Positions 45,901-55,069 are shown, counted from the first letter of the stretch. The stretch is 64,000 nt of DNA from Holothuria scabra (GCA_037179385.1 CM074185.1:53633000-53696999); one strand, 5' to 3'. Made by a program: numbers and translations. Notes: generated by a model from the letters alone, not told the origin.

Positions 45901-48900
45901 TGTACTGCCGGAATCGATCTATAGTAATAAATGAAGGGTATATTTGGACAGATACATTTAAATCTGAGATTCGTGAGGGAATGCCTACATTTTTCTAAGC
46001 AACTCTAAGCAGGGAATTCTATCATTTTCTTCTCCATCGCGACCCTGTCCACCTTTCTGAAAGCTGGTTCACTCCTCTAGAAGTCTTGTATGAGTAGGGG
46101 TTTGGGCTACTGTACACAATCTAAACAAATGTTATCTTTCATGGTTACAGATGGGATTTGATTCTCATTAGTCTGCTGATAAAGTGATGCTTTCCCCTGC
46201 CACTGCAGAACTCGAGTTTCATACCTTGTTTCAGTTTCAAGTAGTCCTTGGTAAATGGCGTAATATGACTGCAATATTTCTGTCGAATATAATTGAGCTG
46301 GCTCCTCACGAATAACCATTGTGTACAAGGATTCTAACTAACTGCAAATGGTACAAATGGTTACCTAGGTATAAGCTGACTCGTAAATTCAAATCCATTT
46401 AGTTTGTTTATACCAAAATTTCAACCATACCTCGAAGTTTTTGGCCGTTTATTTTGAGTAAAAAGTTTTTTTTAAATTTTTCTGCAGGTTTATCTAAGCG
46501 TGAGAAACGGGTTTTGGGTGTACCCTAGACGGGCCATTGGTGGGTGGCCGTACGACGTACTGATAGACAACCGATTCACTAAGCTTTGGTTACCAGGGAA
46601 GATATTCAAGTATGTTTACCAAAGGTTTCTGGAGAGAGACGTTGACTATGACGTAACTGGACTTAGACCCAAGCGCCCTCTATTTGACGAATACTTTTCC
46701 GTCAGCGATAATATCTTTACTGCAATCAACTGTGGTAAGGTCAAAGTGAAACATGGAATAAAGAGATTTTTACCGAAAGGTGTTGAATTTACAGATGGGA
46801 CAAGACTGGAAGATGTTGACGTTGTGATATGGGGTACAGGGTACAACGTCAAAACGCCTTACATCGACGATAAAATAGTTTCAGGTACAGTTGCTTATGA
46901 TATCTCTTATATAGTTTAAAATCCTTTCCTTCAATGTAATACAAAGTTAAAGGAACACATTGATTCAACATTAATTTTACTTAACGATTGTAATGACAGA
47001 AGGTAGGCTACTATCATATTACAGTGCATGTTACTCAAGATTCACATGCACTATATTTACAGAAAAAATTAAACTGTTTTGCTCCAAGTTTTGCTTGTGA
47101 CGATTGTGTGCACAATTTTATGACGTTTCCAGTTCACAAATGTTAAAAAATCCAAACTTATTTCTTAATTACTTAATTGTGAAACATTAAGTGGTATGTA
47201 GGACATACTATGTCCTACATACCACTTAATGTTTCACAATGATAGGGATTGTCAAAGCTTGACCATTTGTCATTAGTATTGAAATAAACTTCCCAGGGTT
47301 GAAAAAATTTGGTGAATGTCACTTACCAACTCGAATTTATCGCTTTAATAGTTTGTACATAGCATTGCACTGGCGTTGGCTGTCCCCCTGGAAATTTTTC
47401 TCGTCCCCACAAGTTCATTTTTGTTACGAATTCTTGATAGTTTCAGCTTGTTTATATGAAGTTTCAAAAATATTATCTTCTTCAAGCCAAAACAAACGTA
47501 AGCAGTTCAGACTAAAGCAGAACGTGTCGTCAATAAAACGGTTAAAGGGTTTTTGGCTTTTCTCTGCAGATGATGTATACAAGCGTGACCTTTACAAGTA
47601 TGTTTTCCCAGCTCGACTGCCTCATGCAACACTTGCTTGTATCGGATTAATACCACCAGAAACTGGATTGATTCCTGTAGGTGAACAGATGTCTCGATGG
47701 TCCCTGAGAATCTTCAAGGGTCATATTACTCTTCCTCCCATGCAGAAGATGATTGAAGACATCGAGCTGAAAGACAAGGAATTGTTCGAGAGATACGGCA
47801 GACGAAGATTTTTCGTAAGTTTTCTTGGGTGTATTTCATTTAGGAAGGTTTTATGTCTAGGAAACATAGCGACACAATCTCCGAGAAAATCCGTACTTTA
47901 GAATTATGTAGCACCTCCTTGATATTAAGTTTTGATTGTAATTCCATTGAAAGAATTGTTCAGAATCAATTAATATTTCATGTAATACTGAATACAGAGA
48001 AATATATCAAAAATATGTTGGTAAAAGTTTCATTCATTTCCCATGTTCGATGCCCAACACATTAGCAATAGAACTTGACACATTTCCAACAAAAAAGTGC
48101 GATTGAAGCAAGCATGTATGATGAAATGGATTCACATTGGTGGTTAATGTCTTTAGTTTCCTTATTTTTCATCCAATTATTTTGGTCTTGCAACTAATAA
48201 GGAATGCAGAAATGCCCTAAGGCATATAAAGTATTCAAAATTTCATTACTCAGGATGAATTCATGGTATTAATGTATCAGAGCTTTGTTGTATACAACTG
48301 ATGGTAAATTTTCAAGAAAAATTAATCATTTGGCTTACTTAGTATCTTTGTGAATCCATGGCATCACACATGCATGCATGCAAGTCCCTTTTTTGTAGAA
48401 AATATGTCAAACTTACAGCGAATCGAAGGTGTAAGAAACTTTGAACTTACGGGGAACGAAGCATTATAATGAGAAGTGAAATTTTCTCCAAATAAATTAT
48501 ACCCTTTTTCTTCTTTGTAACACCTTGGAGTAAAGACCCAATCTTCCGCATGTTGTCAAAGATCACAACGTGTATTTACTGTAGATTCGGAATGATTGGG
48601 CATTTTGGAAGAGCCTAAGAGGGCATGGTTTACCTCAAACCTGATGTATGGAATCAATTTGATGTTCAAAACTGTTTCAAATAAAGACAAATGTAACATT
48701 CCATGACAGATCAGTCTCCCTATACACCGGCGAATCCATAGAGCAAGTGGTAGTCTGATATCTTAGTCTGCCGTAACTGGGGTCTATCACCTTTTAATCT
48801 TTCAATTTCCCTTCTTTTCTGTAACATGGATGGTTGTACAATGAAATTCTTCTTGATCCCCGCAATTTCACTGCATATGAGGGCTTTAAATTACATTAAG

Positions 48901-49535
48901 ACAATAAATGCAGACGACTAAAGGCTGATGGACCCCACTTATGGTTTCCTACAGTCACTTAACACAAGCGCTGATCACAAGCGCTATACTGTAGGCCTTG
49001 GGCAGTCTTCTTAATTTTCTAGTAGAAATGGTCTTTGTGTACATTTTTCTTCACTTCATGACCGACTAGAGGTCGAATTTCAAAAAAGCCACAGAAAGTG
49101 GTGGGGTGGGTGTAAGAGCTATAGAGATTAGTTATGGATTTATTTAGTAAAGTTATGCCAACCTTGTCTCCATGTTTTTCGAAATAGAAACATTCACTAA
49201 ATGATTTCCTTTACGGATAGGTCAATGGATGTCCACTTACCGACGAACTAGCAGAGGAGATAGGCTGCTATCCAAGTCTAAAGAGACTCTTTCTGACTGA
49301 CCCACGACTAGCAATTAGTGTATTGTTTGGTCCCATCACCCCATTTACTTATCGCATTTTTGGTCCACATTCCTGGCCGGGGGCACGAGACGCTGTGATA
49401 AACTGTTGGAATGCTTGCAAGACCGGCATTGAAGGACGGGGCGGTAAACAAAAAATTAAAAACGACAGCACGTGGATGTTTTTGTGTATTTTCACTGTAC
49501 TCCTCGCAGTATTGTATTTCATGTTTCTGAAATGA
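33851..49535 (+). CDS. Flavin-containing monooxygenase (FMO), complete seven-exon gene
   Basis: FAD- and NADPH-dependent monooxygenase that adds one oxygen atom to soft nucleophiles (N, S) in metabolites and xenobiotics, normally on the ER membrane. Exons: 33851-33962, 34933-35099, 38524-38815, 44957-45012, 46488-46884, 47570-47814, 49221-49535. All introns are GT-AG with phases 1,0,1,0,1,0. The spliced frame is 1,584 nt, 527 residues, close to the usual ~530. Visible motifs: FAD-binding G9xG11xxG14; FMO signature F166xG168xxxH172xxxY176; NADPH-binding loop 191-196 reading GGSFSA; WGTGY 324-328 (the position of the family's ATGY motif); hydrophobic C-terminal anchor about 508-526. The start is supported by an in-frame TGA 15 nt upstream and an A at -3. 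Introns of 0.7-6.1 kb are filled with mobile elements, none breaking an exon. The family is certain; the subfamily and substrate are not, because the NADPH loop is unlike vertebrate FMO1-5. Confidence 0.95.
34050..34641 (+). mobile_element. hAT-like relic in FMO intron 1 (family of the 17.3-kb element)
   Basis: 34055-34240 aligns with about 17965-18145: TTTATCGAAGAATCTGAC, ATGAGAAAAATCAA, TGTTGGG-TT, GAATA-CATCATG-AGA and CCCGAAAAAGTTTGG. The right end has CCGATGGGG-TCAG, CCGACGGGGG and TGGCGCCACCCT, the terminal repeat of that family. The left end is lost. The element is close to the exon 1 donor but does not touch it. Confidence 0.7.
34933..35099 (+). CDS. FMO exon 2 (residues 38-93)
   Basis: Acceptor TTTACAG|GT, donor CTT|GTAAGT. 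Encodes GGMWNYSTD, then LYRSLVINSCTVMTCFSDFP and YHKYLL, matching the family order (GGLW, SV.TN..KEM...DFP, YL). In other FMOs this exon lines the FAD pocket. Confidence 0.93.
35962..37516. mobile_element. 1.55-kb hAT-like element in FMO intron 2, exact 8-bp duplication
   Basis: Ends CAGTGGCGGCGGAAGC and GCTTCCGCCGCCAGTG (inverted over 16 bp, one mismatch). Flanked by identical TTCAGAGT at 35954-35961 and 37517-37524. The right part repeats TTTTAGGGGGGACGTCCCCTCGCTAAGAA-like units. The 746-bp element 36686-37431 sits inside it. No transposase recognised. Confidence 0.88.
36686..37431. mobile_element. 746-bp hAT-like element, CATGGGCGTCCG family, copy 2 (nested)
   Basis: Ends CATGGGCGTCCG and CGGACGCCCATG are exact inverted repeats. 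Flanks TCCCCTCG at 36678-36685 and 37432-37439 are identical. It is highly similar to copy 1 at 25298-26097, including the shared minus-strand frame. It lies wholly inside the element 35962-37516, so it arrived later. Confidence 0.9.
38524..38815 (+). CDS. FMO exon 3 (residues 94-191), carries the FMO signature
   Basis: Acceptor TTTGTCAG|GAC, donor GTAG|GTATGT (phase 1). Contains DYADHFKLNDYIQLKTEV, the CSGY turn (148-151), the signature FSGEFFHTCQY (166-176) and KKVVVVG leading into the NADPH-binding loop. The antisense frame over the same bases is a shadow. Confidence 0.95.
38890..39144 (+). mobile_element. tRNA-Glu-derived SINE, full-length, in FMO intron 3
   Basis: Target duplication CCAGATAGTGT at 38879-38889 and 39145-39155. 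The head is tRNA-like: box A TTGGTCTAACGGTAAGAG, an anticodon stem-loop TCCGC-CTCTCAC-GCGGA (anticodon CTC, Glu) and box B GGGTTCGCTTCCC. An unrelated body follows (TGCTCCGCATAAGCAATGG..., CGGCTCGACTTGAACC..., GGAAACTGGGCCGTTAAAC) and a (CTAACT)n tail. Copies at 50130, 51812, 23951(-) and 57535(-). A pol III SINE moved by a LINE; not a tRNA gene, because it lacks a matching acceptor stem and CCA-side context and has copies and duplications. Confidence 0.92.
39839..40316. mobile_element. 478-bp hAT-like element inside dispersed repeat B
   Basis: Ends CAGGGTTGTCCAACCTACGG and GGTTGGACAACCCTG, with a long imperfect inverted repeat (GGCCCGCGGGCC near the left, GTGGCCCACCGCTGCGAAA near the right). 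Flanks TTATAGGC (39831-39838) and CTATAGGA (40317-40324) match at 6 of 8 positions. The surrounding sequence resumes the alignment with 14291-14745 on both sides, which supports an insertion into an older repeat. Confidence 0.8.
40317..40745 (+). repeat. Dispersed repeat family B, copy 2 (right part)
   Basis: Continues the match to 14300-14745 after the hAT insertion: GTGCGCACATC, AATCGTCGGGATAAACAAACC, AGGAACGCTGTA, TGTGCCCCACATTCCC and CGGCAACGAATAA. It also contains a recent 25-bp tandem duplication (40446-40470 and 40471-40495). Confidence 0.65.
41841..41922. repeat. Long near-perfect palindrome, 40-bp arms, 1-nt centre
   Basis: The left arm starts AGCTCGGGGAAAGAAATCG, and the right arm reads back to CGATTTCTTTCCCGAGCT. 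The arms differ by one extra G and one C/T mismatch. The centre is the single C at 41882. It lies in FMO intron 3. No flanking direct repeat was seen. Confidence 0.85.
42400..42554. mobile_element. 155-bp hAT-like MITE, exact 8-bp duplication
   Basis: Ends CATAGGCGTAAGGGGG and CCCCCTCGTACGTCTATG. Identical ACAATGAT flanks at 42392-42399 and 42555-42562. The interior repeats TTTTGCCCGAAT/A three times and has GAGTGCCCCCTGCACCCCC. Its sister is at 61388-61551 and a diverged larger copy at 25157-26132. Confidence 0.9.
43048..43790 (+). repeat. hAT-like element, left end CAACGGCGTAGCTAC, right end unclear
   Basis: The left terminus and the following CGATTGCCCCTGGCTCTGAA match, inverted, the right terminus of the element ending at 50768 (TTCAGAGCCAG.TGGCAATC...GGCTACGCCACTG). 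The distal part 43600-43790 matches 12940-13080. Intervening sequence contains GTGACA and AAATTTG repeats. No 8-bp duplication could be closed. Confidence 0.6.
43880..44375 (-). repeat. Dispersed repeat: shared hairpin block and copy 2 of the 1.35-kb repeat
   Basis: 43889-43924 is the reverse complement of the GCGGAGCGCCACC..TTGGCGCGGAGCGTAC hairpin found at 25375 and 36765. 44131-44375 aligns with 1354-1592. A plus-strand frame at 44043-44396 results from this repeat and has no recognisable domain. Confidence 0.55.
44957..45012 (+). CDS. FMO exon 4, 56-bp micro-exon (residues 191-209)
   Basis: Acceptor TTCTCAG|GA, donor CAA|GTGAGT. Encodes GSFSATDVAAEVGDVAKQ after the split Gly191. It completes the second Rossmann loop as VVVVGGSFSATD, where most animal FMOs have G-x-G-N-S-G-x-D. 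It is short enough to be missed by simple gene finders. Phase and protein alignment on both sides require it. Confidence 0.92.
45410..45640 (+). repeat. SINE-like repeat family C, plus-strand copy, FMO intron 4
   Basis: Matches the reverse complement of 19720-20060: AATATGCCCACGGTATATCCC, GCCTGTCGTAAGAGGCGACT and a tail with GTTAAATCTCATCTAACTAAC. Confidence 0.5.
46488..46884 (+). CDS. FMO exon 5 (residues 210-342), largest exon
   Basis: Acceptor TCTGCAG|GTT, donor TCAG|GTACAG (phase 1). Encodes VYLSVRNGFWVYPRR, the DVDYDVTGLRPKRPLFDEY region, CGKVKVKHGIKRF, FTDGTRLEDVDVVIWGTGY (324-328 = WGTGY) and YIDDKIVS. The order and spacing match FMO family members throughout. Confidence 0.95.
47176..47240. 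repeat. Perfect palindrome, 32-bp arms, 1-nt centre
   Basis: The left arm 47176-47207 begins ATTGTGAAACATTAAGTGG; the right arm 47209-47240 is its exact complement. The centre is the single C at 47208. It lies in FMO intron 5, 330 bp upstream of exon 6. No flanking duplication was seen. Confidence 0.9.
47570..47814 (+). CDS. FMO exon 6 (residues 342-423)
   Basis: Acceptor CTCTGCAG|AT, donor TTC|GTAAGT. Encodes DDVYKRDLYKYVFPARLPH, then ATLACIGLIPPETGLIPVGE, QMSRWSLRIFKGHITLPP and DIELKDKELFERYGRRRFF. The family equivalents are the LYK.VFPP...TLA.IGL, E.Q.RW...VFKG...LPS and M...I segments. Confidence 0.95.
49221..49535 (+). CDS. FMO exon 7 (residues 424-527), C-terminal anchor
   Basis: Acceptor GGATAG|GTC; stop TGA at 49533-49535. 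Encodes DELAEEIGCYPSLKRLFLTD, GPITPFTYRIFGPHSWPGAR and the terminal hydrophobic stretch WMFLCIFTVLLAVLYFMFL with a final Lys, the ER tail anchor of FMOs. An ATTAAA near 49972 is a possible polyadenylation signal. Confidence 0.94.
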   Translation, partial: VNGCPLTDELAEEIGCYPSLKRLFLTDPRLAISVLFGPITPFTYRIFGPHSWPGARDAVINCWNACKTGIEGRGGKQKIKNDSTWMFLCIFTVLLAVLYFMFLK

Positions 49536-50129
49536 ACCAATTTTCTACTGCACAACTTTGAAGGTTGTTTTTACCAACCAAATGTTACTTTCTTTGATCA
49601 TTTATGTGCTACTTGAACAATACTTACCTGCATAATATTACTCTTAACTGTTGATTATATCAAACTCATTATCTCCACTTTCTATTTCATACATAGCTGT
49701 CATAAAACTTCATCAAAGCGGTTGCATTTGAGAAAATGTTTTTTTGTTGGTATCAAATAATACTGTAAAAAGAATGATTTCTCCTTTATGGAGTAGCTGG
49801 ACCAACTCTCATAGTGATTAATTCTTTTCCGTCATAATGGAGAGCGTATGTATTGGTGGGTATGTGTTTTCTGATGTGTTAACATGATATCTCAGTAACG
49901 ACTTGTGGTCTAGTTTCATGCCAGCTGTTTTGATTTGAAAGTAAAATGTATCCACGGTGAAGATTGTAGGCATTAAATCTTAAGTAAAATAGCTTTGTCA
50001 AGTGAATGTTTTGTAGTTCGTACATCATTAGTGTTTTTAATGTCTGCGGACACGAGTAGACCCCTACTTGAAATATTGTATTCCATTTCAGTGAATTATC
50101 TATGGTAGTTTACAAGTATTCAAGTATTT

Positions 50130-50365
50130 AGAGCATCAGACTTGCAGTCGGGAGGTCGGTATTTGGAGTCCTGGCTGGATCATAACGAAGACTTTAAAAA
50201 CAGAACCTACTGCCATTGTAGTTGGCGCTTAGCATAAGCAATGGAGTAGGGAAAACAAGCCAGTGATCCACAACTGGAAAAGGGGCCGTTGCCGGCTCGA
50301 CATGAACCAATTGATTGGAAACTGGGCCGTTAAACTCCATCTAACCTAATCTAACCTCAAATCCT
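50130..50365 (+). mobile_element. tRNA-Glu SINE, diverged copy
   Basis: The body matches the SINE at 38890 (CAGAACCTACTGCCATTGT, CATAAGCAATGGAGTAGGG, GGCCGTTGCCGGCTCGAC, TTGGAAACTGGGCCGTTAAA). The tail is CTAACCTAATCTAACC. The tRNA-like head is mutated. Confidence 0.8.
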
Positions 50366-50429
50366 TCTGTAAAATTTGATGGTAACGTTTTCACTGCGTT
50401 AGACACAAATTGAGCTATTAACCTGCCTC

Positions 50430-50768
50430 CTGTGCTTGGGGGGGGGGGGGGGGGAAAGCATCTAATTTTCCGAATTTTTTAAAGTATGAACACCATTTCC
50501 GTGGGAACGTAGTTCGGAAAAGTTAAATAAACTGATTTATGAAAGAATACGACTGCACTAGTAACTGGAGATTGCGGAAAACTGTTCATTTTTGAAACAA
50601 ATATTTACAAAAATGGAACTTTTATTCGAGAGAATCCAGAATTTCATGAAAGAAGAGTTGGGAAAACCACACTATAGTTGACTAGTGTCGCAAGTGGCAA
50701 TTTTGGCTTGTTCACTTTTCAGAGCCAGCTGGTGGCAATCTACCCTCCCCCCTTAGGCTACGCCACTG
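50430..50768 (-). repeat. hAT-like element ending CTACGCCACTG
   Basis: The right end GGCTACGCCACTG and TTCAGAGCCAG match the left end of the 43.0-kb element, inverted. The other side has a run of about 18 G (50438-50455) and GAACACCATTTCC, matching the reverse of the 43.7-kb and 13.0-kb copies. The left terminal repeat is not recognisable. Confidence 0.6.
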
Positions 50769-51051
50769 ATTCCAATTGTTTTATCCACGGTAAGTTTGGT
50801 CTCTTTATCAGTTTAATGTTATTTCTCATTAATCTTCAGGTGATGCTTTTGGAGCAACTACAAGATCCTAAGGTCATTCATAACATCAGACGGTCCCTTA
50901 ATAACATGCCGTGTTAAAATTACTTGTAAACGAGTCCTGCAATTCGTTGCGGAATCGGTACGGAATTGTGATACACTTAGGCGGGATACAAAACTGAGCT
51001 CCGTCTGTAATATATTTTCTTTAAAGAGGGTATCAATCAAAGATAAGTGCA

Positions 51052-51235
51052 GCAGGGCTGGAGCCGGGACTCGATTCCGGCGCGACTTCGAGTCCGGACT
51101 TAAGTCCAATTTTTTGGGACTCGGACTTGGACTTGGACTCAGGGTCTCTGGACTTGGACTTGAACTCGGGCTCTCTGGACTTCTACTTTGGCTTGGACTC
51201 GAAGTCGAGTCTCCATCAAGTTCGGCAGCCTTCTT
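51052..51235. repeat. Degenerate GGACTTGGACTC array with CAGGGCT terminus
   Basis: Begins CAGGGCTGGAGCCGGGACTCG and continues as hexamer-based GGACTT/GGACTC/GACTCGGACTT repeats. The antisense frame reads SPSPSP, a product of the repeat. A related block lies at 55735-56065. Confidence 0.6.
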
Positions 51236-51811
51236 TTCCTCTGTCACATTTTTTTTAATCTCCACCCAAACCAGCACTCAACATATACCATGAGCTTTAC
51301 TTTCCTTAATATAGGAGACAGTACTAATTTATTGGGCCTGCAAATCTTTATGCAAATATTAACTTGACCATTTTCAAGTGTGCCAGTTGTTGAGGGACTT
51401 GCAGATTTAGGGATGGCATGGAGAATATGATCCTCAAGAATCAAGAATAAAGGAAAAGGATGTGCAGAGGTTATGTTAGGTTAGAGTGGAGTTTTAAAGA
51501 TGTGCAGAAAGCACATCGAAATCAGATTTTTACTATAGTGCCATGCAGTTTGGCATGAAGTTTGTTTGTTCAATTTGTAGTAGCATACTGAACTTGATAG
51601 TGTATTCAGCCTTAGAAGCTAAATAGTTAGGAACCACACGCTCTCATGAGTAAAATAATGGTCATGTATTTAGCAGTGAGTGTTATAGTCATAAGTTTGG
51701 TATAACATTCAATATCTTCAATAATATCATGTAAAAATTGTTTTACATAAAACCACTGCTGTTACTCTCTAGTGCCCTTATTTCTATGCGGAAGAACTCT
51801 TAAATATCCCT

Positions 51812-52024
51812 CAAGCGTCCCTCGCGCGGAAGGCCCGGGTTCTATTCCCAGGTCGAGTCATAACATAGACTATTAAAATGGAACCTCCTACCGTTGTGTG
51901 TGATGCTCCGCATAAGCAACGGAGTAGGAAAAACAAGCCAGCGAGCCACAACTGGAAAAAGGGCCGTGACCGGCTCGACTGGAACCAATTGGTTGAAAAC
52001 TAGGTTGTAAAACTCTATCTAACA
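51812..52024 (+). mobile_element. tRNA-Glu SINE, copy lacking the first part of the head
   Basis: Starts within the anticodon stem (CTCGCGCGGAAGGCCCGGG), keeps box B (GGGTTCTATTCCC) and the body (TGCTCCGCATAAGCAACGG, CAAGCCAGCGAGCCACAAC, CCGGCTCGACTGGAACC), and ends in CTCTATCTAAC. Confidence 0.85.
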
Positions 52025-52374
52025 ATATGACAGCCTAACTTAAAATGTCCTTAGCCCCTCAAAAAATGACGAACAGCATCAAAAATGCTAGTGAAGGCAT
52101 ATCTGATCCCACAAAATTTAGTTATATAACCTTCCCAATTGAAACATCACATAATGGCTCTGCCTCCCAAAATGTTCCTATATATGATAGAGCTTATTGA
52201 TTTGCAGTCGTCATACACTTAATTTCAGGTATCCATACCTTTCTTAGAATATCTTGGCAAATTATGAAATTGGTTACTTTCTAATGTCTGTAAATGTAGC
52301 CACTTTACTGTGACTGTTTCGTGTGATTGGACTTGACACCCATCCTAGAAGATCACGGTCAACGTAAATGCTTG

Positions 52375-54133
52375 TGTAACGATAATTATGTATGCGCCCT
52401 CTATATATTTATGTCACCTTTAATGTTTATGTATTATCTTTGTTTTGTCAGGAATCACCGGGTGACAGGCTGTACTGTAGTACTTGACCTCTAGATGACC
52501 CGATCACGCAGCGCGCTACTGTTAATTCCCCTGGCGCGAGGTATTAGCCAATCACGAAAACACAGATTTCTTCACCCGTTGATTCCTGCATGCATTGCTT
52601 TTAACAACGTGGAAGGTTCTGGGGGGAACGCCATTGAATTCTTGTTGTGTTGACACGTGGGATAGAGTCGAAAAAGAGAGCGAACAGCCCAGCAACAATT
52701 AACTATTGTAAGTTGTCCAAGTAGGGATGTAAAATGTCGTATTTAAGTTTAATTAATTGATAGCAGGTAATCTAGATGTTACTGGGATAATTTGTAGTAT
52801 TTTAAGACAATCTCTTGTTCGTGTGATTACCTTCACAGGGAGAGAAAGTAAACGACACATTTTGCTTGGTAAGGCTAACGTAATGGTTAGGCCGTTAGGC
52901 TCCTAGGCCTCGTTAGGATGCTTAGTCTGTGAATAGTCCTTACGTTACAGTTGGAATAGGCGAATAGGTTAGGTCCTGTATTTGGAGGCAACAATCCTTG
53001 AAGACAAGCATTAGTTAATGAGTCTACTGTTACTTAGAATTCTGAATTATCTCTAACGGAAGATTTTAGAGTGCGTTTGGATCAGGGTACGGAATTGTTT
53101 CACGGGAGTTTAGGTAGATACACGCGGCCCCCTTGGTTCTTGGTTCTTATACTAATTAACATGTATTAAGTGCAGTGTGTAGACATTACAAGGAAAGCCT
53201 AGGGAATGTTTAGGAGGTGTTAGACAGACGTCGTTTCTTAAGGCTCCTTGTACACGAATATTGACCTTCATTCTCGCTATCTTGTGTGTGCTATTGGATT
53301 AAGTTACTCAATTTGGTACAATAGCTTCTGGTTCATATCCAGTTACGTAGGTTACTCTTAGAATTTATTTTCTCACGAGAGAGTTTGCTCACGAGTAGGT
53401 TACCTTCCAGTAAAGGCCGTTGAGGAAGACTGCTCAGGAAAGGTTACTCACGAGTCAACTGCTCGGAAGACTGCTGCTCGCGGGAGGTTGCTCACGAGTC
53501 AATTACTCAGAAGACTGTTGCTCGCGGAGAGGCTGCTCACGAGTCGACTGCGAGGGAAGAACCTGCTCACGAGAAACTACCCAAACTACGCGTGCTGCCT
53601 GCTCAAAGGAAGTCCCTGCTCATCTGGATCCGTTCCCGAGTCACCAGCTCACGAGGACACCTTTCTAGGGGAACCTGCTCACCGGCGGTCGGTTGAAGGG
53701 AAGCTGTTCGGCTGTTGGCGGGGAACTTGCTCGTGTGAGGTCCTATCCTACTTTCTCTCAGGGGATTACTCGTGAGAAATCTTTCCGTGCACATATAATT
53801 TGAGACAGGTGGAATAATTACAGTATTTTTTTTGTTTTACTTGCTCTTATATTATAAACTGTATACTTTTAAGCAGTAGTAGGGTGGTCCGTTGTATATG
53901 CAATACGCACGTACGTATACTTAGGCCAATAAGAGAACCATATAGAGGTTAGAGAAGCAAAGTAAGAAATTGTTGCAAATCAGTGCTGTTCTTCGACTCA
54001 CTAATCAATCCGAATCAGATGTAATTAATTTGATCAATAAAGTGATTATTAAACAGAAGAAAATCTCTCTTCATCTTTGTGGTCAACTGTGCTGACTATT
54101 TTATCTAAGAGGGGACGAGCGCGCGGCGCTACA
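52375..54133 (+). mobile_element. Solo LTR, 1.76 kb, CTTG target duplication
   Basis: Begins TGTAACGATAATTATG and ends GAGCGCGCGGCGCTACA (TG...CA). Both sides are flanked by CTTG (52371-52374 and 54134-54137). A TATA-like CTCTATATATTTATG lies about 30 bp in, and AATAAA at about 54037 precedes the 3' end by 95 bp, consistent with U3-R-U5 order on this strand. An internal minisatellite at 53385-53770 repeats CTGCTCACGAGTC...CTGCTCG units. There is no internal coding region, primer-binding site or second LTR, so this is a solo LTR left by recombination. Gypsy-type is likely from the 4-bp duplication, but unproven. Confidence 0.78.
53385..53770 (+). repeat. Minisatellite inside the solo LTR
   Basis: Units on the theme TTGCTCACGAGTCAACTGCTC / GGAAGACTGCTGCTCGCGGG recur six or more times with spacing of about 45-50 bp, then decay toward 53770. 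Frames across it are artefacts of the repeat. Confidence 0.7.
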
Positions 54134-54339
54134 CTTGCAATCAACGTGAAGCAGGGGATTTTGTATTAACTCCAAGGTTGTTTTGGAGTTACCTGTACCT
54201 TTCTATTTTCAGGCATAATTCAAAGCCAATAACATTTTTTTGTAAACAGCCAAAGCAATCAGATTTGCTGTGTCCAAGTACTGGATAATTCTAGGAAAAC
54301 ACACAGTGCAGGCCACGAGCTGGTGTAGTGTAGCAAAAG

Positions 54340-54565
54340 CCAAGTCGGCCAGTTAACTAATCCACCTGAAGGTGATTCAGTCTTCGTCAGACTTCATCGG
54401 CTGGGCAATCGATTTTCAGTTAGTGACAGGCCTATGCCAAGTGGGAGGAAAGCCGGAGTACCCGGAGAAAAATCCACGTACATCGAGCTGGATACAAACC
54501 CATGCACATGTGAAACACATTGGCAAACAGCAGCTGGTATAGACCACTCTGCCATTCGACGACCC
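54340..54565 (-). mobile_element. tRNA-derived SINE (second family), minus-strand copy
   Basis: On the minus strand GGGTTTGTATCCAGCTCGATG (box B position), GTACGTGGATTTTTCTCCGG and GTACTCCGGCTTTCCTCCCA, then the region matching 55140-55300. The opposite-strand partner lies at 55070-55300. Confidence 0.65.
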
Positions 54566-54583
54566 GTGGTGTAGCATTATCTG

Positions 54584-54967
54584 TTGTACCTAAACGATAC
54601 CTTGAGACTTGACTTAATCCTTACTGCTGGTACGAGATATGTCTGCATTGATTTTTACACACCCTCCTTAATTTGCAGCAATGAACATGAGTGGGCTGTG
54701 CCATGCATTGCAGCATTGTCAGTGAATCTCCTAAAGTCCTCTTATTTGTACTTTTTGCATCCTGGTTTTTGTCTTAAGACAATTTTTCAAAAAGCCTGCA
54801 TTGATTACAATGAGCGTAATGTAGCTTTTCTAACTGCTACAAAGGGAACTATTGTTTTTGTTATTTATTTGAATCCAGCTACTGTAAGATATCTATCACC
54901 AGTAAATGGTATCTGCAGAATCTACAAGTCTGAAGGTTGCAGTACAAACAGTATGTCTGGTACGTAA
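54584..54967 (+). other. Open frame between two inverted SINEs, no recognised product
   Basis: A frame of 127 codons (from a non-ATG start) between the inverted SINE copies. It includes several aromatic-rich stretches and ends just before GTACGT, a possible splice donor. No domain is recognised and no acceptor is evident. It could be an exon, or a chance frame in AT-balanced sequence. Confidence 0.25.
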
Positions 54968-54984
54968 CATTAGAGCTTAAATTT

Positions 54985-55050
54985 TAAAACTGAATTTTGC
55001 AACATTGTTTAACCATTATGGCTAAACAATGTTCCAGAATTCAGTTGTAA
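54985..55050. repeat. Imperfect hairpin, ~25-bp arms
   Basis: AACTGAATTTTGCAACATTG-TTTA and TAAACAATGTTCCAGAATTCAGTT face each other around a CCATTATGG core, with two interruptions. It lies between the inverted SINE copies. Confidence 0.7.
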
Positions 55051-55069
55051 AATTATTACTAATAATGTG

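Noticed and set aside
46107..46328. 73-codon minus-strand frame in FMO intron 4
   Set aside because: Reads plausibly but has no domain, splice partner or repeat; too short to call.
50858..51277. Ser-Pro-rich minus-strand protein
   Set aside because: The SPSPSP part is the GGACTTGGACTC array; no domain outside it.
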